Shown here: positions 1 through 11,357 of the stretch, in pieces
How the letters are laid out: each line of letters begins with the position of its first letter
Numbering within the stretch: the stretch's first letter is position 1
Source: Holothuria scabra
Taxonomy: Eukaryota > Echinodermata > Holothuroidea > Aspidochirotida > Holothuriidae
Reading direction: 5' to 3'
Length of the DNA: 64,000 bases
NCBI GenBank assembly: GCA_037179385.1
Contig: CM074195.1
Location: 26,000,087 to 26,064,086 of the forward strand
Position numbers and translations under genes: made by a program
The notes under the pieces: model-generated
The model's database searches: none
What the model saw: the letters and a program-made list of their open reading frames with translations, nothing else
Told to the model about the DNA's origin: nothing

Positions 1-101
1 TATTCAGAAAACCCGTTGGGTTAACTGATCAATAGAGGACTGTGCAAGTTTCCTATGACATTCTTTTATTGTACATCTTGGTCTAATATCTCAGAACAGT
101 A

Positions 102-1309
102 CACTCTTAAAAAAATTGGGCAAATTTTGCCCAACTTTTTGACCAACACTGGGCATCTATTCAACAACCTAAACAGTTGGGCAAAACTTTAACCAACCAA
201 ATTGGGTAAAGTTTGAACCCAACTGTTTGGCAAGAGATTACCCAACTGTTTGGTAAATTAGCATTTTAAAACATACCCACTTGTTGGGCACATCTTTTAT
301 TAAACTGTTGGGCAAATGCATTAACCAAATGTTGGTTATATGTTAATCATCTTTTCCTTAAACATTGGTGCTTTCTTTAAATGTTAGGGTGTAGGTTATG
401 GCAGGGACTGCAGCTCCCTGGTTATGGCAACCCATCGGTCCCGGTTAAAAAACCCTGGCTTAATAACCTATTTGGTTTGTCACTGAGTTTCGTATAGGTA
501 CGTCCAAAACTATCATTTTTAAAAGGCACTGTAAAATGATGTGTGTTAATGATGTGATGAAGTTTTGTAGTTTCATCAATACATAAATGTGAACACAAGG
601 GCTGCATGAGAATTAGCTGGTCCGTAGCTCTCATACACTGATATCATGGTTATGAGACAGGTTTCTTGTTATGCCGAAAGGTTTCAAATAATAATAAATA
701 AACGCTCATTCGGACGTGAAAGAGAATATCCCAGATCCTGACCTCTCATTGGATAGCAGTTTTGCGCCAAATACGAATCATGGAATCTCATACAAATGTG
801 TTCTAGTTCGTAGTACTGTTTAAAGAATTTTATGGAAATAGAGATCGATTTCATGGTCTAAAGTAATGTACGAGTTTAGCTGTTTGGCCAATATAAAAGA
901 TGCCAAAGAGAATTTTCAAATTATGGTACCATGGTCTGATTATGAGAAGAATTGTGAAACAAATCGGGTTGTTTGGTGACAACACTGCAACCAACAATAT
1001 ACCCAACAAATTGGCAAAAAGTTACCCAACAAGTGGGTAAAGGGAAAATATGCTCAACTGTAGAATAAAATCTTATCGTCATTTTGACCAGTCAGTTGGG
1101 TATAACAGTATACGCGTGCATGGAAGGGGGAATTTAACCATTATTTGAGCAAAGATTGATCAGCACTTAAGCAATTACTTTTACTCAACAAAAACTTTGC
1201 CCAGCGTTTAAACATTGTACCAATTAGCGCCAAAGTTGGGCAAAGTTTAACCAACACATTTCATAAACTTCTTTAACCAACGGATATTTTACCCAACGTT
1301 TTAAGAGTG
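102..1309. mobile_element. Non-autonomous DNA transposon with GTTGGG-rich ends, copy 1
   Basis: The element starts CACTCTTAA and ends TTAAGAGTG, and is flanked by TA on both sides. Both end regions (about 300 bp each) are packed with degenerate GTTGGGC/TAAA words in both orientations. The central part carries no coding capacity. An inverted second copy lies at 11358-12602. The 2-bp TSD and long TIRs fit a Tc1/mariner-like or other short-TSD MITE; superfamily is uncertain. It lies downstream (on the minus strand) of the alkaline phosphatase exon, probably inside the next intron. Confidence 0.75.
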
Positions 1310-1596
1310 TAGGCCTAATTGTGATGTCATAACTACAATTAATAAGCCTATATCTACTGTAGGCTATATGAAGGAACTAGTACATGTTGCGTTCAGTGCT
1401 TTCGGCTTGATTATGGTTCCTATTCCAAGACTAAGTCCAAGTCCAGAGAGCCCGAGTCCAAGTACGAGTCCAAAAATGTGGACTTAAGTCCGAACTCGAG
1501 TAAGCTAGTCCTCCAGCTCTGGTGAATTGTAATCGTCATTGAAGTTGCTGCTGTTCTTAACTACTGTATATACCGATATGTACAATTAACCCTCAC

Positions 1597-1832
1597 CTTT
1601 GACAGGGCAACGTAGGGGAATGACTCCCAGAGAAGGGAACCCTCTTCCCCAGGATTTCCATCAAGCTGACCTTTATATATTCTGGAAGCGGTGGTCGTTA
1701 TGATATCCATTCCGTCGCCTAAAAATAAAATGATGTTCTTTGCTCGATTCGTGTTCAATTCCAGTTTTAAAGCTCTTTCAAGTGCTTCTTCTCCCACAGT
1801 GTTCCAGTGACTTGCACTTTGTGAAAGGACTA
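1597..1832 (-). CDS. Alkaline phosphatase, internal exon (N-terminal part of the enzyme)
   Basis: A 236-nt exon on the minus strand, bounded by a polypyrimidine-TTTCAG acceptor at its 5' end (plus 1833-1834) and a GTGAGG donor (plus 1595-1596). It encodes 78 full residues plus a split first codon. The product contains ALERALKLELNTNRAKNII, LFLGDGM and FPYVALSK, the hallmark N-terminal region of animal alkaline phosphatases, which hydrolyse phosphate monoesters, usually as GPI-anchored ectoenzymes. In this family the Asp of LFLGDGM is a metal ligand, and it is present. The residue after Met, normally Gly, is Asp here (GDGMD). The catalytic-serine exon should follow to the left; none is recognisable in 1-1560, so it is probably outside the window. 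The signal-peptide exon was not found either. The window therefore holds a partial gene or an orphan exon; intact splice sites favour a real gene. Confidence 0.85.
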
Positions 1833-3248
1833 CTGAAAAAGAGAAAAGGGTCATTTTTATAAGAAAGTATCAGTTTTCAATATTAAAAATGGCAACTTGA
1901 CATAAATCGGTTATCACAGGGAGAATAATGGGTTTGCCCTCTTGGACTATTATTTTATTAAATCAGTGGACCTCTAAGGTCCATACACCCCCAGATAATA
2001 TTCCACTTCCAAACAGGAGAATCGTTTTGCTAGCGAAAGGATAAGGAATATGTAACTCATGATCCTGTGGTATTGTGCAATTTCACTTGCCGTTCCCTGG
2101 TACTGTATCACTATTCGGGCCAGCAATGCGATTTGGGGAAACTGCAAAATGTACAGTGCTACAATATTTTTTTGTGTTAAAACATATCGAGCTTACACTG
2201 GAATGGGGGGGGGGGGGGGATGGGGGGGGGCAAAGAATACCATGTTAAATTGCAACTCCAGGTTCTCCAACTTCCAGTCCACTGAAAAGAATGGGTAGAT
2301 TGGACTAGGCCCAAAAGTGAAATCATTTTGAAAAATCTGTCGCTAAGTTGTGATCGATTTAAGAGGTAGCGATGAATTTCGACGTTAGCGATGATCGCCA
2401 CACATTAGTGAAACCGGCACAGGTTTCAAATGATTTAGGCTGTGTTTTTGGAAGACCCCCCCCCCCCCCCCTTCCATTAAACCACTAACCCCATTATGAG
2501 TAATTCGGACAATCCTAACGTACAGTAAGGTTCAAGTTAAGAAACACACTATGCAGAAAGGTTAAGTGACTTGAATAAATCATCGTGCACGTGGTTGAAC
2601 AGGCGCTATGTATAATGGCTCGTTTTTGCAAAACATTTAACTTGCTTAGATGACAGCGACTAGCAGAAGACCAAGCAATAGAATAGCTAAGTTGAGGATA
2701 GATAAATGTTAAAATTCCGAAAATCATTACTAGGGATCGTATGCCATTATACACTCAATCCCTCATCAATTGTCACGAGTAGTGGCGGGCCTACGGCGAC
2801 AGTGGCGGCGGAAGCATAAAAATTTAGGGGGGGGGGGGGCATTCAGTGAACAAGATGGAATGGTTGGACTCGTGAAACGAGCTCTATGTGCGCGTAGCGC
2901 ACATCATGCACGAGCGCGAAGCGCGAAGTCCCACTGGCGTGGGTGCAGGGCCCGCCTGACGGCCCTGGAAGCTCTGAGATTCTTCAAGCTCTCTCGTGCA
3001 ATCTAAGCCGTTTTTGAACATTTTACTGTGAATTCAATGAACAAAAATGTGCGAAATATTTGCGTTCACAGATAGCCTATAGGCTATTTCCTGACCGACG
3101 CAGATTTTAACGTAGGCCTATACGTATAATAACGTATACGCCTACGTATAATAATGTCCAAGTTTACCTTGCCTAACCCGATTGTCACAGAACGAGCTAT
3201 AACGCAACGACATAAGCCTAAGCATGTGTCATCAATTACGCAACATTA
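1833..3248. other. Gene-free stretch with poly-G/C tracts and a hAT-like fragment
   Basis: No convincing coding sequence. It holds G runs near 2206-2228, a C run near 2456-2470, and from about 2802 a CAGTGGCGGCGGAAGC start followed by AAATTTAG and a G run near 2828. That resembles the hAT-like ends seen elsewhere in the window (17807, 34012). The GC-rich patch 2880-2965 has GCGCGTAGCGCAC-type words common to this repeat class. Confidence 0.5.
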
Positions 3249-3565
3249 AGGCCTGTATACACGAGCAATTTTGTAAAACATTCTCAAAACACTTCACCAG
3301 CAACAAACCCAAAACATGCTTGTTTTCGGTTTGTTGCACAGTGTAGACGGAGTAAAAACAATCTGAAAACATTTTGAAAATGTTTTGAAAAGAATTGACA
3401 GGATATTTCTTTTGCAACACTTCCAAAACATTGGCAAAACATGCGGTATACCCTGTCTACACTGTGCAACAAACCGAAAACAGCTTGTTTTTGATTTGTT
3501 GCACAGTGGATGTTTTTGGAATTATTTCGGAATGTTTTGCAAATGTTGCTCGTGTATACAGGCCT
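3249..3565. mobile_element. Short MITE with about 20-bp terminal inverted repeats
   Basis: Begins AGGCCTGTATACACGAGCAA and ends with its reverse complement apart from the innermost bases (TTGCTCGTGTATACAGGCCT). Flanks are CAACATTA (3241-3248) and CAACATTG (3566-3573), a 7/8 match consistent with an 8-bp target-site duplication. The inside repeats TTGTTGCACAGTG and AAAACATT words in both orientations. Non-coding. Confidence 0.8.
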
Positions 3566-3632
3566 CAACATTGGATGAAAAAATATAGTGGAAACAGCTT
3601 ACTGTAAGTGAATGACCCACCTATGATGAGTG

Positions 3633-5083
3633 CATAGGCGTAAGGGAGTATTTCAGTTGGGGGGGGGGGGGCAGAGGATTCTCTGCCCGAAAAATGTAAT
3701 TCTGCCCGACAGACTATCTAAGTGGAGCGCCACCATCAGTTGACGCGGAGCGTACAGAAAATTTTGAAAAATCGCAAGCCCACAGACAGCCGGAAATCGC
3801 CTTTCCCAGGCTTATAAGCAGAATCAAAGCCGTCGATATTTTGAACTTTCGTTTGTAATAAAATTTTCACCAAAAATGAGCAAATCTACAAAAAGGTCAG
3901 AAAACTCCCAGATGAAATGTACCACTAACCATTGGATGACTACATTAAGCTATAATCATTGGAAAATGAGTTTGCTTGCGCGTTCTACAAACTATTTACG
4001 TCATGCAGCATGAGATTATCATCAATATAATTTTGAAAATTGAAAAACTTCAGAAACCCTCGAAAACCCCAAGCAGCTCCATAATATAATGATATACCGC
4101 ACCTGGGAATGTATAAAACATTACCTGGTCTTGTATCTTTCCGTGGAAAACTGTAAAACGGAATTAAAAACATGAGTACCGTATGTCTGTGACTCTGTTG
4201 CGACTATTGCCCGAATTCCAGTTCCACTGAATTGATACAACTGTAGTCTATATGACTCGGGCCGAACTCCCGACTATATATAAATGATTTTTCTACTAAC
4301 GCCATTTGAAAAAAAACCCGGCATGTCACGTTGCTAGATATTTTTACATTAATTTGTGGGCAGACTTACTTCTAGATTTGTTCACACTTAATTCGTATGA
4401 GTGAGCAAACAAGCTACGCTGATTTGTTCACCATTGCCCGAATTTCGGTTCCACAGCACTGCAGGTTAAAAAGTTTCGCACAATTTTAAGAGGATCATTT
4501 TGAAAGTGCAAAATCGTCATCTCATTCACATGCTGCCCAATTACCTCTCGACCAAGTACGTTTCATCCTTCTGGTGACTGACTATTGGTGATTGTCATTT
4601 AGTAATATGGTGCGTCACAAGATAGCTTTTGATTGATTTGTTCGGGCAAAATTTTTGGGACTGTATACATTCTCCCTTCCCTTGTAATCTGGCAATTAAA
4701 AATATCCCAGAACTTTTTTGCAACTTTTGCCCGAATATTGTGTTATTTCGGGCAAAGGTTTACACAAGAGTATGAAGTGAGGCTGACGAAAAATTGTTTT
4801 TTCATAAGCTGTCCGAATGTGTCGCAAATTTTGGTATCTTTTAGAGTTTTCATGAAAATTGTACCGTGACTATGATGCTTTTTTGTTATTTTTTCGGCCA
4901 AGTGTTTGAAAGAATTCGGACACGCCTAAGAGTTTTCTGTGTAAGTAGACACAAACCAGGTTTTAAGACTCAAACGGCTGCCCGAATTTTTCCAGATCCC
5001 TGCCCGAATTTCAGGTCTTGAGAAAATTGGGAGGGGGCAGTATGTCCCCCTGATCCCCCCCCCCCTCGCCTCGTATGCCTATG
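3633..5083. mobile_element. hAT-like non-autonomous element with perfect 8-bp TSD
   Basis: Starts CATAGGCG and ends CGTATGCCTATG, with G and C homopolymers just inside the two ends. The 8-bp GATGAGTG occurs immediately outside both ends (3625-3632 and 5084-5091). An 8-bp TSD is the signature of the hAT superfamily. The interior repeats TGCCCGAAT and GGCGCTCC-type words and has no transposase-like ORF. A diverged relative lies at about 59300-60940. Confidence 0.85.
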
Positions 5084-5091
5084 GATGAGTG

Positions 5092-7855
5092 AATACTGGT
5101 CAACTGTTCGTTCACGTGATGGCAATGGCAATGTTTCACTTCTCGCGGAGGGAAAATACTAGTACAGTAAAGATTCGGTTTCACTGAACAAGTGATATAC
5201 TACATACACCTGGTTTGCGGACCGTGCGAGGTTGCCAGGTTCTTGTAATGATTTGTAGCCAAAAACTCGGTCACAGGCATTGAGCATGGTCGCAGGGGAC
5301 CGTGACAAGAATCAGCCAAACAATGGCAGAACATAGGCTAAGTCAATTTCGGCTGCTCTGTTCGGTGGTGGGTTAACTGTAGTCTCAACTTTGAATTGGT
5401 TCAAGGCTCCGTCCCAAGGTTCTTTTACTTCTTCTCTGATTTTATTTTTTTTGGGGGGGGACGTCCCCTCGCTTAGAAATTTAGGGGGGACGTGTCCCCC
5501 TCCCTCCGCTTCCGCCGCCAGTGTACGGCGAGGGGGGAAGAGGGGGAATTTGTCCTTTTCCAGTGCACTTCATCCCCACCTCTCCAAAGACTAATTTTCA
5601 TTCAGTGGCATGCTTACTTAAACCTAAGAGCTTCTGTGGGCTTCGCTTCCTGCACCTCTACCCCCAGAAAGGCACGCTTTGAGCTTGGTTTTGCCTGCGC
5701 CCGAAAATTTTTGAACCAACAAATTCCTTTACCCTTCGGTTCGCCCCCCCCCCCCTCCCCCTCCCAGATTTTGAAATTCTGGTGCCGCAACAGGCGAGTC
5801 TCAGTAAAGGTTGTGACAACTATGGATGGATGAGTGAAGACGGACTTATTGGTGGGATCAGATATAAGAGGGCGGGACTTTTTTTTTACAAATAGCCCTA
5901 CTGTACAACTTTTCAGCTGTGGGTGCAAAGGAAGAACAAGGGTGAACAAGCCTATTACCCGACCCTCTTCAAACTTGATGTTACTTCCGAAGTTCTAAAC
6001 TCCGCCTATATTGACTATGATCAAGGTAACAGGTTGAAAGTCAAAAACATCAATTTACGAAACTCACCTGATGGTAATGTCATAGCAAAGCAAAGAAGTG
6101 CCATAACGTTTATACATCCCCATTGTTGCTGGTTTGCCGCCATCATTCATTTAAGGTCGGGTGAGTTATGTTTCTTAGTAGACAAGTAGTATGATCAACT
6201 CACTGTTCCAAGTCTTTCAAGTTCAGTTGAGTGCTGTAACTCACTGCAACGTACACAAAGGGTAACGCTGTGATGAGACCGATTGCTGAATATAAAAGTG
6301 GTGTAAGTATACAAACCGAGTGGGACAAGCAGTTTGTTAAAGCATACAAAGCGATACACGGATCTACTAAAGCAAATTAAGCATTTGAAAAGGGCTATTC
6401 GGGATCCATTTATCGTGTCTGCTTCCCGTTGCTTTCGTCACTGATTCCTATCAACTATTATAGTCTTCATCAGTTCAGGGTAATCCACGAATGGTAGTCT
6501 TCTTTCATGTTCGCCTTATTAATTCCAAGGAGCTGCTATAGATTCCAGTAACTCCGCTTTTTGTTTCTGGCTAAAAAAGCCGTTTGGTGAAGACTTCCGT
6601 CACAGAATCATTCTGCATGTGCTTTGATATATAGTTCAGTCACAATAAATTAGTAACTAATATAATACGTCAGTATAACTTAACGTCTTTGAATGTCCCA
6701 CATTTCGAGGGAACAAATTTAATTGTGAAAACAGGTTATACGGACGGACAAGAACACTCACTCTCCCGGAAGATATTCACCACCGGGTCACTGTAAACCG
6801 TAACAAATGTCCTCAAAACCGCACTTTACACATGCAATTCTAGGAATTAGTTCATTCATGCCGAGTGTTAAGAGTTCACTGCGGTAAGTTTTTACAAGAA
6901 GCCTATAAAAGGCCACAATTAAGGGTGGCGATCCGGCTGTATCTGTACCTGTATGGGGGACGTTTTACGTCAGGCGGGTAACCATGGAACTCTGTGATGG
7001 GGGGGGGGGGGTGGCGAACAGTTATGTAGTCAGTATGATAGTTGTGACACCATGTAGTAACCACTGTTTGCGATCACATGCCAAATACGTTATCATGCAT
7101 GGATAGCTTGCCGATGTTGATGCGGCTCATGATGTTCACATGCGCTCGAAGCGGGCGACATTTTTTCTCTTCTTCGGAGAACTTCCACCTCCTTTTGCAA
7201 TAAGCATGCAGCTTTCAGCAGGACAATGAAAGGCAGAGTCGGTCTTCAATAAAGGTGGTAATTATAGTGTTTTTACTACGATTTTGTCTTGGTAAAGAGA
7301 AAACCATTTTGAAATGAATAAATGGTACGAGTTCGAGTTCAAAATCAATTATCCCATTGTCACCATAGTCTAGTACTTAACACGGGCTGTTACTGCAGAG
7401 GCGATTTGAGGGGGGGGGGGTCCGGGGATCGGACCCTTCCCAAGAACATTGAACTTTTTTCTTAATAAAACAAAAGAAGGGTCCTATTCCGACTTAAATC
7501 TGCCTATTTTATGCATATTTGCTTAATGGCACCCTCTCCTTATCGGTTATACCCCTCAAAAGTTTCTTTCTCCACGCCAAATAACACCTACAGTGTGGTG
7601 GGAAGATTCTGATCATTTTGCACTTTTCATTCTTTATACTGATTTAAGCATTTCATTGCAAAAAGAAGCCTCAGAATAACTAAAGCTTAAAATCTGCTCA
7701 CAAGTTCAATGGAATGCCATTTTCGACTGTCTGTTGGGTTGCAATTTTTCATTTTTTTTTTTTTTTTTTTGTAAATTGGGGCCAACCGATGATGCGGGCG
7801 CCGGTCAATTTTGGGGGCAGGAGTACAAAATAACGACCGCTTTGATTCTGCTTAT
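5092..7855. other. Gene-free stretch with decayed repeats
   Basis: No gene recognised. Repeat debris at 5440-5535 (G run, GACGTGTCCCCCTCC, GCTTCCGCCGCCAGTG right end of a hAT-like element) and 5740-5765 (C run). A possible hAT-like start CAGAGGCGATTTGAGG near 7397 is followed by a G run. 6998-7008 is another G run. A short ORF at 5923-6189 has no recognisable family and no supporting splice or promoter signal. Confidence 0.4.
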
Positions 7856-8400
7856 ACATTGTGTGAAATAGCCCTTACTCAAATAGCCTGCCACTAAACA
7901 GTCTGAAACCCGATCTTTGTTCAGTTTAGTAAGTCGGGTTTTCTTCTTGATATTGGCACCTTAACCCTCAAGCAAGCACAAGACCTACTGGGTTTTTCAT
8001 AGTTTTATTGATGTTAGGGATGGAGTTGTTTTAACCCTTTACCGTTGTGCTCCGATCGGGTCATATTTGCGCGGATCGGGAGTGGGCGGAAAAGCGGACG
8101 TAGCCCTCCCCGCATCGGCTTCCGTAGGCCATTGACCCCGTGACCTTAAACTATTGTCTCTCTCGCTGTTCTGGCCGAATTTTCGGGTAGCTACTCGCAG
8201 GTTCGAGCTCCGCGTGAAACAGTAAAGATGGGTGACAGCCGAGCTCTCCGCATGGGTCCAAAAGGACCCAAACAACTGTAAAGGGTTAAACTGTAAGTGA
8301 GGACATCAAACAGACACCCGACTTACTCACTCAAAGATCAGGTTTAAGGACTGCTTAGTGGGAATGGATTACAGTAAGGGCTCAGTTTTTCACGTAATGT
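7856..8400. repeat. Inverted-repeat (foldback) element interrupted by a MITE
   Basis: The arms 7856-7965 and about 8290-8400 are diverged reverse complements. Shared words include GCCCTTACT, CCCGATCTTTG and TAAGTCGGGT, with matching ACATT ends. The piggyBac-like MITE at 8035-8285 sits in the loop. Non-coding. Confidence 0.65.
8035..8285 (+). mobile_element. piggyBac-like MITE (TTAA TSD, CCCTTTAC ends), copy 1
   Basis: Flanked by TTAA at 8031-8034 and 8286-8289. Ends are CCCTTTACCGTTGTG and CAACTGTAAAGGG. The TTAA target and CCC-starting TIRs match the piggyBac superfamily pattern. The 251-bp interior includes a 3' segment near GGGTCCAAAAGGACCC, itself a small palindrome. Related copies are at 54406-54605, 58422-58670 and (inverted, truncated) 59051-59215. 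Confidence 0.8.
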
Positions 8401-9134
8401 ACAAGCTTGGCGAATGCTATTTCAGCTGGATGGGGGGTTGCGAATTCAAAAAATTTCTGAACAATAAGCGCCAACTGATGGTGGCCCTCCGCTTAGACAG
8501 TTAGATAGTCTTTTGGGCACTATTGCATTTTACAAGTAGACAATCTTCTGCCCCCTCCCCAAACTGAAATGCTCCCGTCTTACGGCTTTACGGTACTGTG
8601 TTTACCCCTTTATGGCGACATTCTCAAAACAACCTTTTGAGAACATTCAGAGACATCATTTACTTTTGGGTGAAAATTTCAAGTGCTGTATAGTTTCAAA
8701 ATGTGACATTTTTATCTAGTTCTATGGACTGATTGCACATAAAAACAAAAACATTTGCACCATTTTCATCTTGTCCTCATTCGGGAATTGCCGTTCAAGG
8801 CTACCTGTACGCTCCGCGCCAACTAATGGTGGCACTCCGCTTAGTCATGCTGAAGTTTAGCCTCTCATATTTATCTATACTGCCAGAACTTACCTGCCCC
8901 CTCCCCCCTTCTGGTAAATCCTGGATCTGCCATTGACATGAAACCCCAAGTGGTGATACACGCGAAAAACTTTGAGCGTTCCCTAAGCTTTGTCTGGAAA
9001 CGCTTACTGTCACAAGTTAATGCTAAAAAAGTATATAATTGGTCCAGCTTGGACTAATAGCCCTACACGTAGAGAATGCCGACATTTTTAAAGAAATTTA
9101 TTTACCACGCAGTAAAAGAGGTCAGAATATAACG
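8401..9134. other. Repeat-derived gene-free stretch
   Basis: Two short relics of the GCGCCAACTGATGGTGGC family at 8468-8520 and 8814-8845. A hAT-like right end, CCTGGATCTGCCATTG, lies near 8920-8935. No coding sequence or RNA gene seen. Confidence 0.4.
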
Positions 9135-10102
9135 GTGTTGTAGGGCACGAGACCGGTCTCGCGACCGGTTTTTCCTGGTCTCGGTCTCGACACCCGGTGG
9201 TCTCGGTCTCGGACCCTTGCGGTCTCGGAAATTGTCCTGGTCTCGCTTCAGACCGGCCAAAAATTTGTCGTTTTATTTCTTGTTAAAATAAAATGAATAA
9301 TGTCTAAAAATAAAAATGCGAGAAGTGTTACGTACATTGTATATAAGATGCATAGATAACTTATTTATTTATTATTTTTAAGAGGTTGCTTTTGTCCAAA
9401 TTATTATTTTATGATGGATATCAATAAATTTTATCTTACCCCATCAGTGAAGCACGCAGGGAGGGGCGCTGAGTCATGCCACCCAACACCGCTTCCTCGC
9501 GGAAGGTGGCATATGTGGTACCCCATTGCATGTAAGGACACCAACTTTTACAAAAAAATTCGGCAAAGGGAAGGGGCCATCCCTTAGGCTCGTTCTGCAG
9601 CCGGTATAGACGTGCGAGAAAGGGGCACGGGTGGTGGATGCTCAGGTGCGGAGAGCAATAGGTTACAATTTATCAGGGAACAGGTGTTAGGAGTAAAACC
9701 ATTTATAGTCTGGAGTTCGGATAGTCACATACACAATTGTACAATAGAGAAACATTAGCATATTTTCAATTCCGTTGTAGTTTCCCCCTGAAGATTTAAT
9801 ATCATTTCACCATATGTTAGTGGTGTACATTTTGTGTAAAATTTCTGATCTCTTAGCAAGTTGCTGGTTTTTGTTATAATCGCAAGAGAAAGCTAAAAAT
9901 TAAGCTATTTAGATACACTTTAAAAGTATGAAAACGAAATTTTCAAATATTCAAAGGAGAAAGGCAAACCCTCTCCCTTAGACCCCTCCCCAAATTACCC
10001 AACATACTGCATGTCGCCCCACTTCTTTGAAAAATAAGATAATCGTTTAGGAAAAAAGTACTCATCTAATGAGTCCACACACTCCATCTATAGAGGGCTT
10101 AA

Positions 10103-10364
10103 AGGCCCAATTCTCTCACCCCAAACAGTACCAATTAGACTTTTTACTTAAGCCCCTCCCACAATTGTTTAACATTCATCCTCTTCCATTGCTTCAGGGC
10201 GACTTTAAAAGAGCAGTGTGTATAAATCAAAGCACTCACAGTTCAATTCATGTTGTGCAATATAAGCTTTAATACTCTGCATTGTGTGAACTAGTTGTCA
10301 TGCAAACAAAGAGCTAACCAATGGGTAATATCTACATTGTTGTTTGGGGTGAGAGGACAAGCCC
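10103..10364. mobile_element. TTAA-flanked MITE (AGGCCC... family), copy 1
   Basis: TTAA flanks at 10099-10102 and 10365-10368. The ends AGGCCCAATTCTCTCACCCC and GGGGTGAGAGGACAAGCCC are imperfect inverted repeats; the shared core is CTCTCACCCCAAACA. The family also occurs at 51886-53425 and 56644-56944. Non-coding. It lies inside the 9135-11195 element. Confidence 0.7.
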
Positions 10365-10569
10365 TTAAACTTTCTTTTGTGAATTGGTGAGTGGGTGTTT
10401 CACTTGATCGATGAGGATAAGTGTAACATAGTACTGCATCCTTCGGCTCCAAATTCATATCACTTAACACCTGTTGCACTGGCTGGCTCCGATTTGATGA
10501 GCAGGGCCACCTGGGCGGTACTGGACGAGGGCCGTTTAGGGAGCTGCTACCCCACAAATGGTCATTACC

Positions 10570-10890
10570 TTGCCGAATCGGGCGGACTTCGGTCCCTCAG
10601 TTGGGCAGAGACTATGCTCTGGTTGGCACCTAGAGTCGGGAAAAAAATCACCGCCGCCTGAGAGAAAGCCGCCCCCTGAGAGAAAGAGTTCTGTATGGCA
10701 AAGAGGGCCACATCAGAAAAAAAATACTTTAAGTTATTTATTTTATGTTTGGTCAGGCAGCTGGAAAACCTGGTTTGGCATATGATCATAACCGTAAAGG
10801 ATTCTTTTTCTTTTGCACCGTTTCCAGGTTCCCAACTAGGACATAATTTCTGCCCCACTGAGACACCGAAGTCTGCCCGAATCAGCAAGC
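10570..10890. repeat. Inverted repeat around a GAATCGGGC...GACTTCGG motif
   Basis: 10573-10640 and the reverse complement of about 10825-10890 share GATTCGGGC, GACTTCGGT, TCTCAGT and GGGCAGA words in the same order, separated by about 190 bp. This looks like the arms of a small foldback element. Overlapping ORFs on both strands here are by-products of the repeat. Confidence 0.55.
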
Positions 10891-11357
10891 GAGGTCTTGT
10901 CCAATTGGGAGTCACAGCCCCTGGCCTCCCATCTCGTATAGTCATCCATATGATAATACATGTACAAAATCAATGACGATGCACTTTTGGTGCTAGATGT
11001 ATTTTAGAGCATAAAGTAATAAGGTTAGGTGAAAGGCATTCAAAATTTGGACAGTTTATTTTCCTATGTAACATCTACATTCGGTCTCGGACCTTGTCGG
11101 TCTCGATCTCGAATTTTACCCATGGTCTCGGTCTCGACACCTCCTGGTCTCAGTCTTGGTCTCGGTTTAAGATATGCTGATCTCGACTACAACACTAAGA
11201 TATACACGACAAGAAGCGGACAGCTCTGTCCAGATGAAGGGTCCAGTAACCCGACGTTGAGTCAGAAGTGACGGTTTTGGAAACAATGTCTTAGACGGAA
11301 CGATAGAGTTTAAATTTGGGGTTTTTGCTCCGGAAATACTGAAATGTTTGGCTCATG

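Larger units (their letters stand above)
9135..11195. mobile_element. GGTCTC-rich element with GTGTTGTAG/CTACAACAC ends
   Basis: Bounded by the inverted 9-mers GTGTTGTAG (9135-9143) and CTACAACAC (11187-11195). Just inside each end is a run of GGTCTCG hexamer/heptamers in the same orientation (about 9150-9265 and 11084-11170). One reading is a single 2-kb element. Another is a roughly 240-bp GGTCTC MITE split by a later insertion of about 1.8 kb. No transposase ORF is visible. Confidence 0.55.

Noticed and set aside
3284..3607. Several overlapping 64-95 codon ORFs on both strands
   Set aside because: They are shadows of the inverted-repeat MITE 3249-3565.
5492..5949. Overlapping ORFs of 111-113 codons on both strands
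   Set aside because: They run through G/C homopolymers and hAT-like relics, are low in complexity, and lack any domain.
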